64,000 nt of DNA from assembly GCF_000004075.3 (NCBI RefSeq), contig NC_026661.2:9390307-9454306 (forward strand). The letters are read 5' to 3'. A model generated the notes under the pieces. The model saw nothing but the letters and a program-made list of their open reading frames with translations, searched no databases and was not told the origin of the DNA. Below are positions 60,227 through 64,000 of this stretch, one piece after another. This DNA is from Cucumis sativus. Taxonomy: Eukaryota; Streptophyta; Magnoliopsida; Cucurbitales; Cucurbitaceae. The translations under genes and the position numbers were made by a program. Each line of letters opens with the position of its first letter. Position 1 is the first letter of the stretch.

Positions 60227-60231
60227 CCTCA

Positions 60232-60316
60232 TAGTCTTGACAAAGATTAGACAACACCTTTTAGAGCCAGATCTCTTCCACACGCTCAAACTCATAGCCT
60301 TGTATTAGGTTTCAAT
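60232..60316 (-). pseudogene. Copia RNase H fragment, 5' part
   Basis: The minus strand reads YKAMSLSV, then after a one-base shift VEEIWL*KVLSNLCQDYE, the segment that precedes VPIKLLCDNKAA in Copia RNase H. It joins exactly with 56270 across the solo LTR. One in-frame TAA is present. It is cut on the other side by the CACTA terminus at 60323. Confidence 0.8.
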
Positions 60317-60322
60317 GATGCT

Positions 60323-60740
60323 CACTACAACAAAAATGGTATACGACAACAGTTATTTTCTGTCGCGAATAAAATCCGTGACATTTATTTATAGTCATAG
60401 AAGCGAGAGTCATGGAAAGTCCTTCCATGACAGTTTTCGAAAACTGTCACAATAAATTTTTTCATGACAAAAAATAAATGTCGTTAATTACTATTTTATG
60501 ACAACAAATAACTGTCATATTTTATGTTATGACAACAAATAACTGTCATCATTTGCACATTAATGACAGTTTATTTCAAGGATATGTCAATCGTGATAGT
60601 TTTTTAAAAATAAATGTCATTGTTTTGCTATTGACGATATTTTTTTTTTTGTCAAATATAAGACAATCGTGACAGTTTTTTTATAAAAAAAATGTAATTG
60701 TTTTAGTATTGACTACAATTATGGAGTATAACAAATTTAT
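60323..60740 (+). mobile_element. CACTA element terminus with subterminal repeats
   Basis: CACTACAACAAAAATGG at 60323 is a canonical plant CACTA end; the 3-bp flank is GCT. Over the next 400 bases a word close to ATGACA(G)TTATTTGTTGTCAT recurs in both orientations (for example near 60420, 60465, 60500, 60535, 60560 and 60600), typical of CACTA subterminal regions. The other end (…TAGTG) was not found, so the element probably extends past the right edge of the window. It is unlike the other three CACTA copies here. Confidence 0.85.
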
Positions 60741-60979
60741 ATATTATGACATTTATTTCATGTTGCAAATTTCTCAATTACTACCATTTTTTTCTATTCT
60801 CCTTGTCGCTCCGCCATTACACGAATAATTTGAATGACAATAATGTTATAATACATAACACCCATATAGAAACAAATGGTCGACACTTTAATATATATAC
60901 ACTACACTTTGTAATATTCGTACATTTCTAATCAAGTTTGAAAACTTTACAAGTATGGAATTACAACCGGTAATTCTTC

Positions 60980-61400
60980 ACCTCTGAAAATATTCTTTGT
61001 TGCTTGAACCATGGTCAAATCCTTCATTTCTAAAAATAGCCAGTATATTTTGATGACCCTGATTAGCTTCTTTGAAGGAAATTTCATGAACTTTGTCGGC
61101 TCCATTAGAACCTACAAAGACAACATGAATATAAGCATACATCACAAGACAAGAGAGTACAACTCGCTTAAAGAGAGTACAACATGAATATAGTAGACAA
61201 TCACAAGAAATTTAAGAAAGTAAGCTAAAAGGATAATGTCAAATGGTTGGTGGATATAATGGAAAGAAGTAAAAGAACTAAAATACGAATTCGTTATGGA
61301 TTAGCTATAAAGTATAATATGGACAAACCAGGTTTCGTATTAGATCGTCCATGCTTTAGAAAGCTAGGTTGCCCCAGTACATTTGTTTGCATCACTCTAC
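60980..61400 (-). other. Exon-like patches inside the CACTA, unassigned
   Basis: After a TTTGTAG acceptor at about 61111, the minus strand reads GSNGADKVHEISFKEANQGH then QNILAIFRNEGFDHGS, ending in a stop. A second patch near 61395-61325 reads MQTNVLGQPSFLKHGRSNTK, after GTTTTGTAG. I do not recognise them with confidence. They could be exons downstream of the PIE1-like fragment at 63421, which is on the same strand. Confidence 0.3.
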
Positions 61401-61680
61401 AAAACATTATCTAGATCTCAAAAAATAGCAATATATATATATATATATAATCAATTCATACAAAGTTTTATACACATAATAAAACAAAATCTCATTTTAG
61501 AGTATGACTAAAGAACATTACTTATAAGAAGGTTCTATTTAAAAGCTATTTAAAAGTAATTAAGGAACATTGCAATTAATGTAAGATTGAAAAAAAACAA
61601 TAGTGAGATTATAGAAGAATAACTAGAGTTTCCACACAATAAAGTCATCCAAATAGATTAGTGAACTCAAAGAACACGTA

Positions 61681-62035
61681 CTAGGATCCTGGCTTCTCAA
61701 CCTCCCTGACAATGTGGGTCATTCCAGCCTTGTAACTAAAAAAGGCAATTAAACTAGTCAAAACATAATGCGTTAAACTAGTCTCATATGTGTTAAACTA
61801 TTCTCATACATCTCTTTGGTTGTTAAACATAATGCATTAAAAATTTCACTCATCAACCAAATATCATGTCTCCTTTGGTTGTTTTAATCAAGATACACTT
61901 ACGTTCAAACATAATGAGTTGAACTAGTTAAAACCTTAAAAAAAAAAAAAGAAGAACCTTTTCCACGGTGATGAGCTGCTCGTTTTCTTGGAAGAAGGAC
62001 CCATGCCTTGGGTGCTCAAATTTCCTATGAAACAT
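61681..62035 (-). pseudogene. RPL3 (pseudo): Ribosomal protein L3 fragment (two exon pieces), broken
   Basis: Exon 1 piece: 62035-61958 starts MFHRKFEHPRHGS, then loses bases and continues in another frame as LPRKRAAHHRGK, the RPL3 N-terminus (normally MSHRKFEHPRHGS). Exon 2 piece: 61747-61681 reads AFFSYKAGMTHIVREVEKPG then Ser and a stop, the RPL3 segment GYKAGMTHIVREVEKPGSK with a premature end. The middle of exon 2 is missing and the interval looks like intron. Because introns remain, this is a DNA-level copy, not a retrocopy. It lies 1.4 kb inside a CACTA terminus. Confidence 0.85.
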
Positions 62036-63400
62036 TTTCTTCTTCGTTCACATAACCAACAAACATTTAATCAATATCAAGGAAATTAATTTATCAATAC
62101 CAAACACTATAAGAACATCTCCTATAAGCAAATCTAACTCACAACATGCAATTACTTATAGTAAAAATTAGTTTTTAAAATTGAAAATGTTGCTAGGCTA
62201 CATCTCAACAAATCAAAGTGCGAGATTATTTAATAACAAACCACATAAGACAACATAGCAATAGATTGTCAAACAAAAACCACAGTGTAGCTGCATTTAG
62301 CAAACCTTCACATAAACCAAACTCGAAAATGACTAAAAACAAAAAGATATCAACTTCAAAGCAGAACCATGGAACAAAGTCCAATGTGAAAATGTACAAA
62401 ACTATTCAAAATCAGGTATAATAATTAGGGTTAAGAAGAAACAAAGAGGGAAGAAGAAAGAAAGAACCCGTACTTTCCCCTGCAGCTACTGCAACTGCAC
62501 AAGGTGGATGAAAACATGGTGGGATTTGGAATCAGTTGTCGAATTGAGTGTAAATATAATGTGTAGTGTGGCTTGGTTTTGGTTAAGAAATAAATAACTT
62601 GTGCCTAAATGATAAAATTATAAACATATAGAATACATATATATTTCAAAAGAAAGATGTGATTAAAGTACATACCAAAAGATAGACAATGACCAATTGG
62701 TCTAAAGTTTTACTAACGAGGCTTCAGTGAACTATACCTTGAGGATAAACCCAATGAAATAAGAATCAAAGTATATGGCAAATCCCAACAAAAAATCAAG
62801 AAATGATAAAAGGAAAAAAACAAAGAGTGAAGGAGAAAATGGTAGAGTTGACATTAAGACAAGGGTAGAGTTGTGTTCATACAAATTTAATAGTTATTTT
62901 TATTAAAGCTGAATATTTTTTTACTTATTTGCAGAGTTGTGTTATTAATGCAAGTGTTCAATGTGAAACCATATCCTTGACAATTAATACTACCACAGCC
63001 ATAGCCACAACCCCAACCTGTGCCATGGCCAATGATATGGCTGGAATGACCACATAATCAATTCTTTGAGGCAAACCAAGATAACAATTATATAGATGTT
63101 GTACAGTTATGTAAGTGTTTTGAATAAGATTAAATGTAGAAACTATGAACTATACTCAATATATGAATGCAATAGTTTCTTCCTTTGTTTCTGGAAGAAT
63201 AATACCAAATTCTTGTTTGTGCCTTTTTACTAGATTTTTACCATTTTTTTTCTGTGAAGTAAAGTTATTTTTTGTTATAAATAATAATAATATAAATTAC
63301 CTGCCCAGAAATCTGCAAAAACAAATCAGTCCCAAACTTATTTACCCACTAATCAGAAACCAACCTGGCTTGTCAAATGCATGATTAAAAGTAAGAAGAT
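62036..63400. other. No confident gene
   Basis: AT-rich. A small minus-strand patch at about 63060-62905 could encode GHGTGWGCGYGCGSINCQGY in one frame, but the alternating G/Y/C pattern may be chance. Plus-strand open frames at 62218-62421 and 63145-63384 lack recognisable domains. Confidence 0.35.
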
Positions 63401-63420
63401 GATAATGGTTGACCATGCAC

Positions 63421-64000
63421 CTTTCTCTCCACTATATCTTTTAAGAAGCTCCTCAAGAGGAAGATCCACTTCATTTTGCAAAGCTTCCAATTCTTCTTGC
63501 CTTTCTTCTTTAGTTATTATAGCTTCATCTATGGTCTGCTCATTATCTTCCTAAAACATTTGTGACAAACCATATTACTTGTAAGGAAATTGAGATTGAA
63601 ATTACAAAAAAAAAAAAAAAAAAAAAAAAACACAAGAGTCCATAGTATGTAAAGCAATAAGAAAAAAGCAAGAGGTGTCAAACACTATATGACATCAAAG
63701 AGTACTATTGAAACCTCCAACAGATCTCCAAGCAAGAATACTATAACGTATAATGAAGTATCAAGAAATATGATCTGAACAAATTGAAATTTAGCATCTA
63801 AAACACTGAAAGGCATCTCCAAATTTTTTTACTTTTTTATCCTAATGCCCACCTCATAACAATTGGGCCAAGTGATTCAAGATCCACATTTTATAATTGT
63901 TCAGTCAAATCATTTGATCAAAAAAAAAAAAAAGAAAAAAAACTAAAAAAAAGAAGGAAAGAGGGAAGAAGCAAACCACCTTTGTTGGTACATCAAATTC
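63421..64000 (-). CDS. SWR1/PIE1-like chromatin remodeller, exon fragment(s)
   Basis: The exon 63550-63421, after a TTTTAG acceptor, reads EDNEQTIDEAIITKEERQEE then LEALQNEVDLPLEELLKRYS and GEKG. SWR1-class ATPases (SRCAP, Domino, plant PIE1) have an acidic spacer with L-x-x-E-x-x-x-P-L-E-E-L-L between the HSA domain and the ATPase core. PIE1 is the plant catalytic subunit that deposits H2A.Z. A further piece, EFDVPTK, lies at 64000-63980 before GTGGTT. Both donors (GTGCAT, GTGGTT) are weak. It is either part of a real gene to the right or a captured fragment in the CACTA. Confidence 0.45.
63605..63631 (+). repeat. Poly(A) run in the PIE1-like intron
   Basis: About 26 uninterrupted A bases, with another A-rich run near 63920-63955. 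It may be a retroposon tail or a simple repeat; nothing recognisable precedes it. Confidence 0.6.

Overview
This is nuclear DNA of a flowering plant, most likely a eudicot. It has spliced plant genes with short GT-AG introns, AT-rich intergenic DNA, and dense nested plant transposons (CACTA/En-Spm, Mutator-like, Copia, Gypsy-type LTRs, LINE). The TNP2-like and palindrome-derived sequences resemble cucurbit repeats, but that is an impression, not proof.

Region by region. At 1-5.3 kb lie two recognisable host genes in tail-to-tail orientation: the 3' part of an SYP5-type Qc-SNARE syntaxin (+), and a complete three-exon gene for V-ATPase subunit e (-), whose second intron carries a LINE relic. 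At 5.4-7.7 kb is a decayed MuDR-type Mutator element, followed at 7.7-8.3 kb by a Copia RNase H tail. At 8.3-25.6 kb two related CACTA copies lie in opposite orientation, head-out. The first carries TNP2-type transposase, a Transposase_24-like gene and a Ulp1 protease gene, all broken, plus a near-identical 708-bp tandem duplication. Its Ulp1 gene is split by a 3.9-kb Mutator-like element (17705-21620). That element has 9-bp target duplications, about 60-bp terminal repeats, a second internal copy of its right terminus, seven GC-rich subterminal palindromes and a broken plant-mobile-domain (PMD) gene.

At 25.6-35.2 kb is AT-rich, Mutator-related repeat DNA, split by a 3.75-kb solo LTR with a perfect 5-bp target duplication. 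At 36-45 kb is a third, older CACTA copy. At 45-49 kb lie unassigned exon-like patches and an RPL38 retropseudogene. At 49-60 kb LTRs are stacked: two non-coding Gypsy-type LTRs, a Copia LTR, a Copia 5' end with primer-binding site and gag-protease, and a Copia RNase H fragment cut by a 3.96-kb solo LTR that itself holds another LTR. From 60323 a canonical CACTA terminus with subterminal repeats opens DNA holding broken ribosomal protein L3 exons and, near the right edge, an SWR1/PIE1-like exon. A gene-capturing CACTA is one explanation.

Functionally, only the two left-hand genes look intact (vacuolar membrane fusion and vacuolar/endomembrane acidification). Everything else recognisable is mobile-element DNA or captured or retroposed fragments with stops or frameshifts. 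The order of insertion can be read from target duplications and interrupted reading frames. No tRNA, rRNA or CRISPR array was seen.
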